Under the pieces are notes generated by a model. It was not told where the DNA came from. It ran no database searches and saw only the letters and a list, made by a program, of their open reading frames with translations. A stretch of DNA of 57,166 nucleotides, from the NCBI GenBank assembly GCA_947488275.1, contig CANKZX010000004.1, positions 1 through 57,166 on the forward strand, read 5' to 3'. The position numbers and the translations under genes were made by a program. This document shows, one piece after another, positions 56,026 through 57,166 of this stretch (position 1 is the stretch's first letter; each line of letters starts with the position of its first letter). This DNA is from Alphaproteobacteria bacterium (GTDB lineage: Bacteria > Pseudomonadota > Alphaproteobacteria > Paracaedibacterales > CAIOTO01).

Positions 56026-56928
56026 ATGAAAAATTTATATAAAAATAAATATTTATTTTTAACTATTTTTACAGCAATATTAATAAGTACGGCGACCTAT
56101 TGCGCGGAGAGCACAGATACAGATATGCCTAAGATTGCAGTGATATATGCCAATGGAGAGGATCTAAAAACATATTTTAATGAAACTGATTCTGCAGAAT
56201 TGCTTGAAGAAATCAAAAAATTTTCAAATTATAAAATAAGAATTGAAAGATCCTCGTCAACGGAATGTGCCTCACAATTGTGCGAATTGTACCAAGAGCT
56301 CGCAACGAAAGAAGGAACACCAACATCCATTGATACAATGCCAGACAACTTTCTGTGTGGTTTAGAAATGAAAGATATCCCAATTGGTGTTCGCGCAGCA
56401 TACAATCTTGCACTTAACTTACCCCATTTAACAGATGCAAGAGTTGCAGAAAATCTTGGTGTTGATTTATCTGTTTCTGAAAATATAGACTATGCTGATA
56501 CTATTCATATACTTCTTAGTCAAAAAGGCTACAAGCCATCAATAAAAATCACTGCAAAAAAAAGAACTCTAAAAGCTGAATCTATCAGACCAGAAGAAGT
56601 TGAGTTTGCCTTAAGCGCAGTAAAACAGATGGAAACAATGAAAAAACGTTATCCAAAACTTTTTGAAGATCCTGAAAAAGCCAGAGAAATTACAGCTCAA
56701 GCAACAGTACTAGCTGCTGCTGTTTTAGCACAATCAAGAAACCTTACAGAAGTTGAACGCAAAAATATATCTAAAAAAACATTAAAAGCACTAGGTGCAT
56801 CGTCTGGTCAACATGCTGATTTCGAAGATATAATAGAGGAAACTGAAAAAGATGGCGATCTTTCAGCAGGTCACGCGGCGTTAAGAAACTTTTTTAATGA
56901 AAGTTTATGCCCATCATCTTTAGGCTAA
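56026..56928 (+). CDS. Secreted protein of unknown function, 300 residues
   Basis: The signal peptide (NKYLFLTIFTAILISTATYC) could be of lipoprotein type, since Cys follows ATY before AESTD. The rest is mostly alpha-helical and charged, with KIAVIYANGEDLKTYFNET, a possible Cys pair (STECASQLCELY), and a C-terminal half rich in Lys, Glu and Ala. AT-rich 297-base gap upstream shows no other gene. No family recognised. Confidence 0.65.
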   Translation: MKNLYKNKYLFLTIFTAILISTATYCAESTDTDMPKIAVIYANGEDLKTYFNETDSAELLEEIKKFSNYKIRIERSSSTECASQLCELYQELATKEGTPTSIDTMPDNFLCGLEMKDIPIGVRAAYNLALNLPHLTDARVAENLGVDLSVSENIDYADTIHILLSQKGYKPSIKITAKKRTLKAESIRPEEVEFALSAVKQMETMKKRYPKLFEDPEKAREITAQATVLAAAVLAQSRNLTEVERKNISKKTLKALGASSGQHADFEDIIEETEKDGDLSAGHAALRNFFNESLCPSSLG

Positions 56929-56934
56929 TCCAAT

Positions 56935-57006
56935 AAAAAAGAGGGATTACTATTTAAACTGATCAAGCCACATATGCCACGTTTCAGGTGATTCCCCTCT
57001 TTTTTT
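56935..57006 (+). terminator. Long hairpin terminator or leader before the edge Rpn gene
   Basis: AAAAAAGAGGGATTAC pairs imperfectly with GTGATTCCCCTCTTTTTT across a 37-base loop. It ends the secreted-protein gene and lies 43 bases before the Rpn-family start. Confidence 0.6.
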
Positions 57007-57049
57007 ATGCTACACTAGGCGCACACACATAAAAACCAAAGCCACACCC

Positions 57050-57166
57050 ATGATATCCGACAAGCAACTGATTAGTTTTGATTACGCCATCAAATACCTT
57101 TTGAAGGATAAGGGCGACTATGAAATTGTCGAAGGGTTCATTTCAGCGCTCCTCAAAACAAAAGGT
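57050..57166 (+). CDS. Rpn/PDDEXK_2-family protein, N-terminal part only
   Basis: The first 39 residues (MISDKQLISFDYAIKYLLKD, then KGDYEIVEGFISALLK) are the characteristic opening of PDDEXK_2/Rpn proteins: FDYAIKYLL, followed by a helix ending before the acidic active-site region. The gene runs off the window. It is the same family as the truncated gene at the left edge. Confidence 0.8.
   Translation, partial: MISDKQLISFDYAIKYLLKDKGDYEIVEGFISALLKTKG

Overview
This AT-rich window is from an alphaproteobacterium, most likely a Holosporales-like intracellular symbiont of protists. The class call rests on typical alphaproteobacterial neighbourhoods: lipA with a Coq10/RatA-like gene, hemD-mic60-like-hemY, ftsE-ftsX-ydcF, DUF3576-leuS, era-DUF4167, a ribbon-helix-helix gene joined to trpG/pabA, and split pntAA-pntAB-pntB. 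The order-level call is inference, from AT richness, a nucleoside transporter, many unrecognised secreted proteins, small palindromic repeats and Rpn-type genes cut by both window edges.

Layout. 1-3562: end of an Rpn-family gene, then greA, thyX, lipA and a Coq10-like gene. 3585-14672: four adjacent minus-strand genes for secreted cysteine-rich repeat proteins (429, about 1689, 903 and about 579 residues), apparently two transcription units; this is the most unusual block. 14858-18095: L,D-transpeptidase, an AAA/DUF4143 ATPase and a small secreted protein. 18220-21332: proton-translocating transhydrogenase operon. 21355-25453: a DUF2442 gene split by a 158-bp MITE-like element, then a row of small secreted or surface proteins (57-residue protein, prepilin-like protein, Met/Gly repeat protein, Ser/Asn-rich protein) and rpmJ. 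25579-31563: a second inverted-repeat element, an APC permease, era, DUF4167, hemH, an M50 protease, rpmA and rplU. 31847-38584: fliQ-fliR, the hemY/mic60-like/hemD group and ftsEX-ydcF. 38586-45559: a truncated RhuM gene, asd, a RelE-like toxin, DUF6314, a GIY-YIG cassette inserted at the 3' end of trpG/pabA, and membrane transporters. 45646-57166: tRNA-Ser(GCU), leuS, DUF3576, two paralogous porins, a secreted charged protein, a large PAS histidine kinase, a secreted protein and the start of another Rpn-family gene.

Housekeeping functions (heme, lipoate, lysine/threonine precursor, dTMP, NADPH, division and translation) are intact. They are interleaved with a large investment in exported, disulfide-rich or low-complexity proteins that plausibly face the host. 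Small mobile sequences have reshaped the region: a TA-flanked MITE that breaks a DUF2442 gene, a 205-bp element with 24-bp terminal inverted repeats, dispersed hairpin repeats with covarying tips, and a GIY-YIG nuclease cassette framed by those hairpins and by a 67-bp duplication of the trpG/pabA 3' end. All functional calls come from reading sequence and motifs; no database search was run.
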